From Nocardia brasiliensis (lineage in GTDB: Bacteria; Actinomycetota; Actinomycetes; Mycobacteriales; Mycobacteriaceae), in NCBI RefSeq assembly GCF_011801125.1, contig NZ_CP046171.1, positions 4,774,001-4,838,000 on the forward strand: DNA of 64,000 bases, given 5' to 3'. The notes below the pieces were generated by a model, which made no database searches, was not told where the DNA came from, and worked only from the letters and a program-made list of their open reading frames with translations. The position numbers and the translations under genes were made by a program. Positions 53,368 through 60,854 of the stretch are shown piece after piece (position 1 is the stretch's first letter; each line of letters starts with the position of its first letter).

Positions 53368-54809
53368 CCCTCACCGAAGACTGGTTGCCGAAGCCGGGGG
53401 TCCTGCTGGAGTTCACCGCCACCGCGGCGACCGTGGCCGCCACCGCGGCCACCGAACCGTCCGACGCGCCGCCGACCTACGTGCAGGAATCGCATATCCG
53501 CCGCTGGGCCGCGCGCAGGCACACCGACGATCCGCTGGCCTCGGAACTGTCGCTGTGCTTCACCGTGGCCACCCCGCTGGACGCCGAGGCGCTGCGCCGC
53601 GCGTTCACCACCTTCCTGCGGCGGCACGAGAGCCTGCGCTCATGGTTCGAACTCGACGAGTCCGAGGGCCGATTCGCGCTCACCCGGTACCTGCTCGACC
53701 CCGCCGCGGTCGAGCTGGAGACCACCACCGTCGGCGCGTTCGACTCCGGTGAGCAGCTGCGTGACCTGCTGGTACAGAAGTTCCACGACAGTGCCGAGCC
53801 GACCAGGTGGCCCACGTTCCTCTGCGGGGCCATCGACCACGGCGCCGACGGTTTCACCCTGGTCTACAACACCGACCACGCCTTCAGCGACGGGCTGTCG
53901 CTGGTCACCGCGATCTTCGAGCTGAACGGGCTGTACACGGCGTACGCGACCGGGCAGGACCCGGTACTGCTGCCCGTCGGCAGCTACGTCGAATTCGCCA
54001 GGGCCGAGCGGGCTCTGGTGGCCGCGAACCCGCCCGAACTCGACCGACTCGCCACGGTGCTGGCCGAGAACGCCGACAACGTGCGGCCGCTGCCCATCGA
54101 TCTGGGGCTGGCGCCGGGTGAGCTCGCCGACAGCCGCGGCACCAAGGTCGACCTGCTCGATGCCGCCCAGTGCGAGGCGTTCTCGGACGCGTGCAAGGCG
54201 GCGGGCGGGTCGTTCTCGGCCGGGCTGTTCGCTGCGATCGCGCTGGCCGAACTCCAGTTCGCCGGGCGCACCCACTATCTCGGGCTCAATGTGGTCGGTA
54301 CCAGGCAGGAACCCCAGTACCAGCTCGCCCAGGGCTGGTTCATCAACCTGCTGCCGATCTCGTTCGACCTGGACCCGACCGACAGCTTCACCGATCTCAT
54401 CGGCCGCGCCGGCGTCGCGCTGGACTGGGTGAAACCCCTCGCCGGCGTGCCCATCCACGCGGCACTCGAGCGGGCCGCCGAGCTCACCGGCGCGCCGCTG
54501 CCGGTGACCACCGAATGGCCGTGGGTCTCCTACATGGACGTGCGCGCGATTTCCGGTGCGGCACTGGAGAACGCGCTGCCCAACGTGTCCGGGATCAACG
54601 GGCTCGGCTCGCGCGCTCGGATGGGTCAGACCTCGCCGATGTGGTTCAGCCGAGAACTGGACCGCCTGCACGTCAGCATGTTGTTTCCCGACACCCCCAC
54701 TGCCACGGCGTCGGCCGCGGCCTATCTCGACTCGATTCGCACAGCTCTGCGCGCCATCGCCACCACCGGCGAATTCGTTGCGGCCGCCCCGGATTTCGCG
54801 AGGTCTTGA
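53358..54809 (+). CDS. PapA-like condensation-fold acyltransferase 2
   Basis: 483 aa. The closest of the three to PapA1/2/3: LTEDWLPKPGVLLEFTATAA, DAPPTYVQESHIRRWAARRH and RRAFTTFLRRHESLRSWFEL follow the mycobacterial pattern closely. The catalytic motif is VYNTDHAFSDGLSLV. The C-terminal half includes GLNVVGTRQEPQYQLAQGWF and WVSYMDVRAISG, and ends with the VSMLFPDTPTATASAAAYLD block seen in PapA proteins. ATG 53358 with GAAGGAG 10 nt upstream; ATG 53364 is an alternative that overlaps the previous stop. Overlaps the next gene by one base (TGATG). Confidence 0.85.
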   Translation: MEMTLTEDWLPKPGVLLEFTATAATVAATAATEPSDAPPTYVQESHIRRWAARRHTDDPLASELSLCFTVATPLDAEALRRAFTTFLRRHESLRSWFELDESEGRFALTRYLLDPAAVELETTTVGAFDSGEQLRDLLVQKFHDSAEPTRWPTFLCGAIDHGADGFTLVYNTDHAFSDGLSLVTAIFELNGLYTAYATGQDPVLLPVGSYVEFARAERALVAANPPELDRLATVLAENADNVRPLPIDLGLAPGELADSRGTKVDLLDAAQCEAFSDACKAAGGSFSAGLFAAIALAELQFAGRTHYLGLNVVGTRQEPQYQLAQGWFINLLPISFDLDPTDSFTDLIGRAGVALDWVKPLAGVPIHAALERAAELTGAPLPVTTEWPWVSYMDVRAISGAALENALPNVSGINGLGSRARMGQTSPMWFSRELDRLHVSMLFPDTPTATASAAAYLDSIRTALRAIATTGEFVAAAPDFARS

Positions 54810-56188
54810 TGCAGTTGCTCTTTCTCGAACACCTGAGCGCACCACCGGGCACCCTGCTCGAATGGACCGCGCTCGCCGAGCCCGGCCCGACGCCGGACGC
54901 GACCCCCGCTTCCTCCAATCAGACCATCCACCTGTCCTCGGACGGACCGACGACCTGGCTGGCCGCCACCTTCGACGTGGCGGGCCCGATCGACGAATCC
55001 GCGCTGCAGACCGCGTTCTCGGTGTGGCTGCCGCGCCACGACGCGCTGCATTGCAGCTTCACCCCGCCCGCCGACGGCAACCCGCCGACGGTTCATGTGG
55101 TGGCCGATACCGATATCCGGCTGGTCCCCCGGCCCGCCGTGCAAACCTCGAGCACCGAGGACCTGCGCACCGTCCTCGGCGCCCGGCTCGACGAGGCCTG
55201 CGCGCCGTTCAGCTTCGCGCCGTATTTCCTCGGCGCCGTCAGCAGGCCCGAAACCTCCACCGTGATCTGCGGCTTCGATCACGCGGTCTGCGACGCCTGG
55301 TCGATCACCATCGCGGTGACCGAACTGGACGTGCTGTACCGCGCGGCACTCGAGGACGGGCCGGACGGCGCCGCGGCGGCGGCCGACGGGCTGCCCGAGA
55401 CCGGGAGCTTCCTGTCCTACGCCACCAGGGAGGCCGCGGTGCCCGCGGCGGGCACCGGCCCGCTGATCCGGGCCTGGCGCGATTTCCTGCACGCCGCGGG
55501 CAACGATCTGCCGCATTTCCCGCTCGATCTCGGACTGCCCGCGGGCACTCTGGGGCCCTTCGGCAGCGACTCGCGGCTGCTGCTCGGCGCGATGGCCACC
55601 GACGCGCTGCACCGCAAGTCGCGCGCGGACGGGTACTCGATGTTCGCGGCCCTGCTCGCCGCGGTGGCGCTGGCCGCGGCCGAACTCGGCGGGCGCGCGG
55701 GCACCGACCTGGTGTTCCCGGTGCACACCCGGCGAGAACCCCGTCACCACAACACCTTCGGCTGGCTGGTCGCCAACGCGCCGGCGCACGTGCCGGTGGC
55801 GCACGACTTCTGCGCCACCGCGCAGGGCGCCGATCAGGCCATCCGCACCGGTCAGCGGCTCGCCCAGGTGCCTGCCACCCAGTTCCTCGCCGCGCTGGGC
55901 GCCGACCTGCGGCGCACCAGGAAGGACCTGTTCAGCGTCTCCTACACCGACTATCGGCGACTGCCGGGCGGCTCGCGCAGCGACACCACCCGCACGGTGC
56001 CGCGCAATCCGGCCCAATTCAGCCGCAGCGCACCGCTGGACGACGTGCAGATGTGGTTCACCCGCACCGACGACGGCCTGGCACTGCGCACCCGCTTCCC
56101 CGTGACCCCCACCGCGGGTCCGCTGCTCGGCGAGTTCCTCGATCGGGTCGCCGCCACCTTGTCCGCGGCGATCTCGGTCCGGGTATGA
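54809..56188 (+). CDS. PapA-like condensation-fold acyltransferase 3
   Basis: 459 aa. The N-terminus LEHLSAPPGTLLEWTALAEP retains the family opening. The acceptor half shows LQTAFSVWLPRHDALHCSF. The catalytic motif reads GFDHAVCDAWSITIAVTE, so the usual DHxxxDG ends in Ala rather than Gly. The latch region FPVHTRREPRHHNTFGWLVA and VSYTDYRRL are conserved. The Gly-to-Ala change may alter but need not abolish activity, since His and Asp remain. Translationally coupled to papA-like 2. Last gene of the trio, followed by a long-loop hairpin and an AraC regulator. Confidence 0.82.
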   Translation: MQLLFLEHLSAPPGTLLEWTALAEPGPTPDATPASSNQTIHLSSDGPTTWLAATFDVAGPIDESALQTAFSVWLPRHDALHCSFTPPADGNPPTVHVVADTDIRLVPRPAVQTSSTEDLRTVLGARLDEACAPFSFAPYFLGAVSRPETSTVICGFDHAVCDAWSITIAVTELDVLYRAALEDGPDGAAAAADGLPETGSFLSYATREAAVPAAGTGPLIRAWRDFLHAAGNDLPHFPLDLGLPAGTLGPFGSDSRLLLGAMATDALHRKSRADGYSMFAALLAAVALAAAELGGRAGTDLVFPVHTRREPRHHNTFGWLVANAPAHVPVAHDFCATAQGADQAIRTGQRLAQVPATQFLAALGADLRRTRKDLFSVSYTDYRRLPGGSRSDTTRTVPRNPAQFSRSAPLDDVQMWFTRTDDGLALRTRFPVTPTAGPLLGEFLDRVAATLSAAISVRV

Positions 56189-56280
56189 CCGGGCGCCACC
56201 CGAGCCGCGCGCACGCGCGCCGCGCCGCCGAAACGGCGGTCTGGACCACGAGTTACGCGCGAATCGGAACCATGGCACGA

Positions 56281-56324
56281 TCGGCTCCCCTGCGATCGAC
56301 AAAGCACGACAGCCGGGGAGCCGA
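56281..56324 (+). terminator. 10-bp inverted repeat with 24-nt loop
   Basis: TCGGCTCCCC (56281-56290) and GGGGAGCCGA (56315-56324). Either the terminator of the papA-like trio or an operator for the AraC gene 63 bp downstream. No T-tract. Confidence 0.45.
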
Positions 56325-56387
56325 ACCCACTAGTCTCAGCACAGGATCCACCGAGGAACTGTTCGTGTCAGCCGGGAGCATCCGACG

Positions 56388-57176
56388 ATGAAGGCTCTTG
56401 TCACCAACGACTTCTCGACGTCATCGGACGCCGAACCCACCGAGACGCACCCCTGGACGGGCACCGCGCTGTTGCGGCCGGGAATCCTGGCCTTCGAGGG
56501 CGAGATCTGGCCCACCGAACTGCACGCCCACCATGCCGTGCAGATCGTCGCGGCCTGTACCCCGATCGTCGTCGTGGACGGCAGCGGGGTGCGTCAGCAG
56601 GGCACGCACATCATCGTGCCGACCGACGCGCCGCACCGGGTCGCCGAAGGCGCCGTGCACGGTATCGCGGTCTATCTCGACCCCGAGACCACCGCGGGCG
56701 CCGCCGCCGACCGGCGGGCCCACCTGCACGGCTGGGTGCACGGGCTCGGCGTCGATCCGGCGCACGGCCTGCTCGCGTCCCACGTCACCGACCTGCTCTC
56801 GGATCTACTGCCCGACGACGCGGCGGCCACCGACGACGGGCCGCACGGCGTGGTCACCGCCGCGCTGCAGCTGCTGCCCGAGATGGTCCGCGACGGCTCG
56901 GTGCGCGGCTCGGATGTGGCGCGCCAGCTCGGCATTTCGGCGACCAGGCTGACCACCATGTTCACCGAACAGGTCGGTATTCCGTTGCGCCGCTACATTC
57001 TCTGGTTGCGGCTCTACATCTCGATGACCCGGGTGATGGCGGGCGACGATGTCGCCGCGGCCGCCGACGCCGCAGGCTTCGCCGACTGCGCGCAGCTCAC
57101 CCGCACCTGCCGACGGACCTTCGGGCTGCCGCCGTCGATACTGAGCCGCGACGTGGACTGGGACATCGCGCTCTGA
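56388..57176 (+). CDS. AraC family regulator
   Basis: 262 aa. The N-terminal cupin-like sensor (about 20-110) has LRPGILAFEGEIWPTELHAH and HIIVPTDAPHRVAEGAVHGI. The C-terminal double HTH (about 160-255) has RGSDVARQLGISATRLTTMF, TEQVGIPLRRYILWLRLY and VAAAADAAGFADCAQLTRTC followed by RRTFGLPPSIL. It lies 200 bp after the papA-like trio in the same orientation and is a candidate local regulator of it. Ligand unknown. Confidence 0.85.
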   Translation: MKALVTNDFSTSSDAEPTETHPWTGTALLRPGILAFEGEIWPTELHAHHAVQIVAACTPIVVVDGSGVRQQGTHIIVPTDAPHRVAEGAVHGIAVYLDPETTAGAAADRRAHLHGWVHGLGVDPAHGLLASHVTDLLSDLLPDDAAATDDGPHGVVTAALQLLPEMVRDGSVRGSDVARQLGISATRLTTMFTEQVGIPLRRYILWLRLYISMTRVMAGDDVAAAADAAGFADCAQLTRTCRRTFGLPPSILSRDVDWDIAL

Positions 57177-57234
57177 ACGCGATGGTGACCGTCGGCTCGG
57201 CGCGAACGCCGCGCCGTGCCGGCGGCACAGCACG

Positions 57235-57240
57235 TATCCT
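57235..57240 (+). promoter_or_regulatory. -10 box of a probable leaderless promoter (DUF6412-yidC)
   Basis: TATCCT, then 6 nt, then ATG 57247. Confidence 0.5.
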
Positions 57241-57246
57241 CTAGGC

Positions 57247-57546
57247 ATGATCTCGCGGGTACGGCTGATCACGTGTGCGGTTGTCGCGCTCGTGCTGCCC
57301 GCCCTCGCGCTGCTGGCGGTTCCCGTCGGCGAACCCGGGTCGGTCGCCGTCGTCGGCGTGGTCGCGGCCTCGCTGATCGTCGCCTTCGCCGCGGTGCACC
57401 CCGCGATCGCGCTGCCGGTCGCGGTGGTCGATTCCGGCCCGCCGCCCTCCGCGCAACGCCGCCGCCGCGGCTCGTTCCAGCGCCAGAGCAACCCTGACAC
57501 CGCGGGCCGCCCGCGCCCACGAGCACCGGGTCGCGCGCTCGCCTGA
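57247..57546 (+). CDS. small DUF6412-like membrane protein upstream of yidC
   Basis: 99 aa. Two hydrophobic helices (about 7-26 and 32-50) then an Arg/Pro-rich cytoplasmic tail ending RRRRGSFQRQSNPDTAGRPR PRAPGRALA. The tail pattern and the position directly before a YidC-type gene match the DUF6412 proteins of actinobacteria. It may assist the insertase, but no function is established. Leaderless start inferred from TATCCT 6 nt upstream. Confidence 0.65.
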   Translation: MISRVRLITCAVVALVLPALALLAVPVGEPGSVAVVGVVAASLIVAFAAVHPAIALPVAVVDSGPPPSAQRRRRGSFQRQSNPDTAGRPRPRAPGRALA

Positions 57547-57636
57547 CGTCTGTCCCCGCTGTGGACGGGCGTCGGCGTTGCCGTCGCATCCCGTTCGTTC
57601 TCGTGCGCGTTCGCACGCCCACAGTCAGGTGCTCGC

Positions 57637-58524
57637 ATGCTCGACTTCATCTACTACCCCGTCTCGGCCATTCTCTGGTTCTGGCACAACGCCTTCGGCC
57701 TCGTCCTCGGGCCAACCGGCGGGCTGTCCTGGGTGCTCGCCGTGATATTTCTCGTGCTCACGTTGCGTGCTGCCCTTTTTATCCCTTTTCTGGAACAAGC
57801 ACGCAACCAAGCCATTGTGAAAAGGTTGCAACCCAAGGTCGCAGGGTTGAAACAAAAATACGCAACCGATCGGACGCGCCAGGCCACCGAAGTCCAGAAA
57901 CTCTATAAAGACAACGGCGTCAAAACCTTCGCCACCTTGATTCCGATCATCGTGCAACTATTCGTATTTCTCGGACTGTTCCATGTCCTGCGCTCCTTCG
58001 ACCGCACCGGCAACCTCGGCCATCTCCCGTTCCAGGCGATCGCGACGCCGATGAGTCCCGAGCAGAACGCCGCCACCCCCAACTACGTCTTCGGCGCGGC
58101 CGACGTCCAGTCATTCCTGCACGCCGACCTGTTCGGTGCGCCACTGGCCCGGACCGTCGTCGGCGCGGGCGACCTGCTGGCAACGGTGGCCTGGGTCGCC
58201 ATCCCGCTCATGCTCATCGCCGCGATCGCCACCCACTGCACCGCCCGTGCCTCCCTCGCCCGGCAGGAGACACCGGCACAGCTGTCGTTCATGCGGCCGC
58301 TGTCGCTGTGGGTGTTCCCCGCCGCCGCGCTCGTCGGCGGCACGCTGCTGCCGGTCGCGATCCTGCTCTACTTCGTCACCAACAACGCGTGGACCTTCGC
58401 CCAGCAGCACATCGTCTATCGCAAGCTCGACGCCGAGGCGGCCGCCGAGGCGAAGCTGGTGGCCGCGAGCAGAGCCGCCGCGGCCCCGAAACCGGGCGCC
58501 AAACCCACCCGCCGCCGGAAATGA
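57637..58524 (+). CDS. YidC/Oxa1-type membrane insertase paralogue
   Basis: 295 aa, shorter than the main actinobacterial YidC. N-terminal helix IYYPVSAILWFWHNAFG, then VLTLRAALFIPFLEQARNQA with the conserved Arg in the groove, the cytosolic hairpin KRLQPKVAGLKQKYATDRTR, and helices FATLIPIIVQLFVFLGLFHV, LWVFPAAALVGGTLLPVAIL and the last YFVTNNAWTFAQQHIVYRKL. The tail is Ala/Lys/Arg-rich. Not in the rnpA-yidC-jag context, so a second copy, coupled here with a DUF6412 gene. Codons between about 57770 and 57960 are noticeably A/T-richer than the neighbours. Confidence 0.85.
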   Translation: MLDFIYYPVSAILWFWHNAFGLVLGPTGGLSWVLAVIFLVLTLRAALFIPFLEQARNQAIVKRLQPKVAGLKQKYATDRTRQATEVQKLYKDNGVKTFATLIPIIVQLFVFLGLFHVLRSFDRTGNLGHLPFQAIATPMSPEQNAATPNYVFGAADVQSFLHADLFGAPLARTVVGAGDLLATVAWVAIPLMLIAAIATHCTARASLARQETPAQLSFMRPLSLWVFPAAALVGGTLLPVAILLYFVTNNAWTFAQQHIVYRKLDAEAAAEAKLVAASRAAAAPKPGAKPTRRRK

Positions 58525-58619
58525 GCTGAAAACCGCCGGGACGGAATCCGTCGCACGAAATCCGCCCCGCTCGGCCGCATTGCGAAACCCATTGCGGTAG
58601 CGGCGTTCCCGGGAACAGC

Positions 58620-59003
58620 TCAGCGGGTGACGGCGCGGGCCTCGACGTAGTACTCGGCCGAGAGCACCCGCAGCCACGGGCGTACCACGACCGGCGCCCA
58701 GGCGGCGGCGGGGTCACGGCGGATGACGGGGTCGGTCAGGTCGAGCACGTCGCCGCGCGTCTCGACGCTGAACTCGCCCGCGGCACAGATGTTCTTGGCC
58801 CAGTCGACGTCACGCCCGTAGGTCATGGCGATCCGGTAGACACCGTCGTCGTGGAAGATCGAGATCGGGGTTCGGTAGAGCCGCCCGGACTTTCGCCCCT
58901 TGTGCCGCAGAATGGCGAACCCGGGCGCGCGGCCCGCGAACAGTCCGGCGACGCGATTGGTCGCCGATCGGTTGAATCTGGCCAGCGTGCGGGGAAGTAC
59001 CAT
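58620..59003 (-). CDS. Ddn-like F420-dependent oxidoreductase (FDOR-A, DUF385)
   Basis: 127 aa. The deazaflavin-dependent nitroreductase family pattern is clear: FAILRHKGRKSGRLYRTPIS (phosphate/F420-tail binding), YRIAMTYGRDVDWAKNICAA and GEFSVETRGDVLDLTDPVIR, ending WLRVLSAEYYVEARAV. Family members use reduced F420 to reduce quinones, nitroimidazoles or fatty acids; substrate unknown. GAGAGG precedes the ATG. Divergent from the Nudix gene. Confidence 0.82.
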   Translation of the reverse strand: MVLPRTLARFNRSATNRVAGLFAGRAPGFAILRHKGRKSGRLYRTPISIFHDDGVYRIAMTYGRDVDWAKNICAAGEFSVETRGDVLDLTDPVIRRDPAAAWAPVVVRPWLRVLSAEYYVEARAVTR

Positions 59004-59043
59004 GTGCGCGATCCTCTCTGCGGATGACCTGCTGTGCTCACGT

Positions 59044-59049
59044 TACCCT
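59044..59049 (+). promoter_or_regulatory. -10 box of a probable leaderless promoter (Nudix)
   Basis: TACCCT, then 6 nt, then GTG 59056; it decides this start over the ATG about 33 nt downstream. Confidence 0.45.
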
Positions 59050-59055
59050 CGAGCC

Positions 59056-59592
59056 GTGGTAGCCGAACCGGTCCAGCAGAACTCCGAGATGATCGCCGTC
59101 TACGACGCGGCAGGGCGCCCGGTCGGCGCCGCCGATCGCGCCGAGGTGTACCGCACCGGACTCTGGCACGCGAGCTCCGGGGTGCTGGTCCGCTCCGGTG
59201 ACGGCACCCGGATCTACGTGCATCGACGCACCGACACCAAGATGGTGTTCGCCGGCATGCACGACTGCCTCGCCGGCGGGGTGGTCGGTCCGGCGGAATC
59301 GCCGCGGGAAACCGCCGTACGGGAACTCGCCGAGGAACTCGGCATCACCGGTGTCGCACTGCCCGCGCAGCCGGCGGGCACGATCTCCTGGGACGGCCGG
59401 TGGCAGGACCGCCCGATGCGCTGCCACCTGTTCGCCTACGAGATCCGCTACGACGGGCCGATCCGGCATCAGCCGGAGGAGATCGTCGACGGGTGGTGGT
59501 GGACCGACGCGCAACTGCGCGCCCACCTGGCCGATCCGGACTGGCCGTTCGTGCCCGACACCCGCATCCTCGTCGACGACCTGCTCGCCTGA
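59056..59592 (+). CDS. Nudix hydrolase
   Basis: 178 aa. A perfect Nudix box (GX5EX7REUXEEXGU) reads GVVGPAESPRETAVRELAEE LGI. Preceding strands GLWHASSGVLVRSGDGTRIY and VHRRTDTKMVFAGMHDCLAG resemble the IPP-isomerase/YfcD-like Nudix subgroup. It hydrolyses a nucleoside-diphosphate derivative; the substrate cannot be told from the sequence. The GTG start at 59056 is supported by a -10-like box. Its 3' end is 17 bp from the convergent AIM24 gene. Confidence 0.85.
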   Translation: MVAEPVQQNSEMIAVYDAAGRPVGAADRAEVYRTGLWHASSGVLVRSGDGTRIYVHRRTDTKMVFAGMHDCLAGGVVGPAESPRETAVRELAEELGITGVALPAQPAGTISWDGRWQDRPMRCHLFAYEIRYDGPIRHQPEEIVDGWWWTDAQLRAHLADPDWPFVPDTRILVDDLLA

Positions 59593-59609
59593 GCGCGCGC
59601 TCGGCCGGG

Positions 59610-60290
59610 CTATCCGGAGGAGGCCACCGAACTGGCCCACGCGGCGAACGCGCCCGGATTGCGGGTCTGCAGCAGGACGCGGCCGGGCCCGACGAAGTCG
59701 AAGACGAAGCCCTCACCGGACTTCAGCGACTGGATCGACCGCCCGACCACCGCGCGCCGGATGGTGAAGTTCATCGACAGGTCGTAGGCCACCACGTGCC
59801 CGGTGTCGATGGTGATCGGCTCCCCCGGCTGCAGGTCGATGACGTCGATCGCACCGAACACGCCGACCACGATCTCGCCGTCGCCGTGCGCGCGCAGACC
59901 GAACCCGCCCTCGCCGCCGAACAGGTTCGCGAACCCGCCCCACTTGCTTTCCACTTGCACGCCATGGGAATTCGCGATCCAGCCGCCGCGGCTGATGAAG
60001 AACGGCCGATCCTGGGTGATCTGCAGATTCAGCATGTCACCGGGCAGCGCGGGCGCGACGTCCACCCAGCCGCCCTGCGGCGGCGCGGTGAACGTGGAGA
60101 CGAAGAACGATTCACCCGCCAGCACCGAGCGCTTCAGCCCCGCCAAGATGCCGCCTTCGGCCTTGGCCTGCAACGTGACTCCCGCCGAGTGCGCGACCAT
60201 GGCGCCGCTCTCGACCCGCATCGGCTCGCCGCCGGCGAGGAAGCACCGCGCGATGGTCGAGGCCGGATTGTGGCGCAACTGTACCTTCAT
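59610..60290 (-). CDS. AIM24 family protein
   Basis: 226 aa. The TRAP-like/AIM24 beta-sandwich is seen in FLAGGEPMRVESGAMVAHSA, LKRSVLAGESFFVSTFTAPP, VDVAPALPGDMLNLQI and FFISRGGWIANSHGVQVESK, with GEGFVFDFVGPGRVLLQTRN near the C-terminus. Bacterial members are of unknown role; the yeast namesake is mitochondrial. ATG 60290 is used; a GTG 12 nt upstream is in frame. TAGTGT on the minus strand at 60304-60299 is a possible -10. Confidence 0.85.
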   Translation of the reverse strand: MKVQLRHNPASTIARCFLAGGEPMRVESGAMVAHSAGVTLQAKAEGGILAGLKRSVLAGESFFVSTFTAPPQGGWVDVAPALPGDMLNLQITQDRPFFISRGGWIANSHGVQVESKWGGFANLFGGEGGFGLRAHGDGEIVVGVFGAIDVIDLQPGEPITIDTGHVVAYDLSMNFTIRRAVVGRSIQSLKSGEGFVFDFVGPGRVLLQTRNPGAFAAWASSVASSG

Positions 60291-60378
60291 GATTGGCGAC
60301 ACTACCGCCTGATTCGCACCGGCAGGGCCGCGAAATCCAGTGGTGTCGGCTACCGGCGCGGCCTCGGCGACGCGGGCG

Positions 60379-60413
60379 CTCAGCTCAGCTCAGCACAACT
60401 CAGCTCAGCCGAG
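60379..60413. repeat. short CTCAG pentanucleotide repeat at the arsC 3' end
   Basis: Copies of CTCAG, mostly spaced at 5 bp and broken once by CACAA, run across the arsC stop codon (60405-60407). A slippage-prone tract with no evident function. Confidence 0.6.
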
Positions 60414-60773
60414 CGAACGCAACGTGTCCTCGTCCCTGGCCACCACCGCGCCGCCGTCGGCAGTCAGCACGATCGGGCGCTGGATCAGCTTCGGGTGCTC
60501 GGCCAACGCCGCGAGCCAGCGTTCCCGGTCCGCCGGGGTGCGCCCCCACTGCGCCATGCCGAGGTCCTTGGCGATCTGCTCGCCGGTGCGCGTGATGTCC
60601 CAGGGCTCGGCGTCGAGCCGGCGCAGGACCGCGCGCAGCTCCTCGACGGTGGGCGGCTCGTCGAGGTAGCGCCGCACCTTGTATTCGACGCCCGCCTCGT
60701 CCAGGTGCGCGGTGGCGTTGCGGCTCTTGGTGCACCGCGGGTTGTGCCAGATCTCGGTCGGTCCGGAAGTCAT
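60405..60773 (-). CDS. ArsC-family thioredoxin-fold reductase
   Basis: 122 aa. The redox motif NPRCTKSRNATAHLDEAG places Cys14 as in glutaredoxin-type arsenate reductases (ArsC/YffB/Spx family). The later RPIVLTADGGAVVARDEDTL includes the conserved Arg of RPI. True arsenate reduction is uncertain because no ars genes are nearby and many family members have other roles. ATG 60773 is 6 nt after TAGCCT, suggesting a leaderless transcript. Confidence 0.8.
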   Translation of the reverse strand: MTSGPTEIWHNPRCTKSRNATAHLDEAGVEYKVRRYLDEPPTVEELRAVLRRLDAEPWDITRTGEQIAKDLGMAQWGRTPADRERWLAALAEHPKLIQRPIVLTADGGAVVARDEDTLRSLG

Positions 60774-60779
60774 ACCGGC

Positions 60780-60785
60780 AGGCTA
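60780..60785 (-). promoter_or_regulatory. -10 box of a probable leaderless promoter (arsC-like)
   Basis: On the minus strand TAGCCT, then 6 nt, then ATG 60773. Confidence 0.45.
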
Positions 60786-60841
60786 CCGAGCCGCCGCGCG
60801 GCCGGTGCGCGGCGACACCGTTTGAGCACCGCGTGCCTGGA

Positions 60842-60847
60842 TAAACT
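60842..60847 (+). promoter_or_regulatory. -10 box of a probable leaderless promoter (PAP2-DAGK)
   Basis: TAAACT, then 7 nt, then ATG 60855. Confidence 0.5.
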
Positions 60848-60854
60848 CGCCTCG

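Noticed and set aside
60379..60413. CTCAG repeats considered as a phase-variation tract
   Set aside because: They lie at the very end of arsC and beyond it, so slippage would alter at most the last residue or two.
60405..60773. ArsC-like gene as part of an arsenic resistance island
   Set aside because: No arsR, acr3 or arsB nearby; neighbours are housekeeping or lipid genes.
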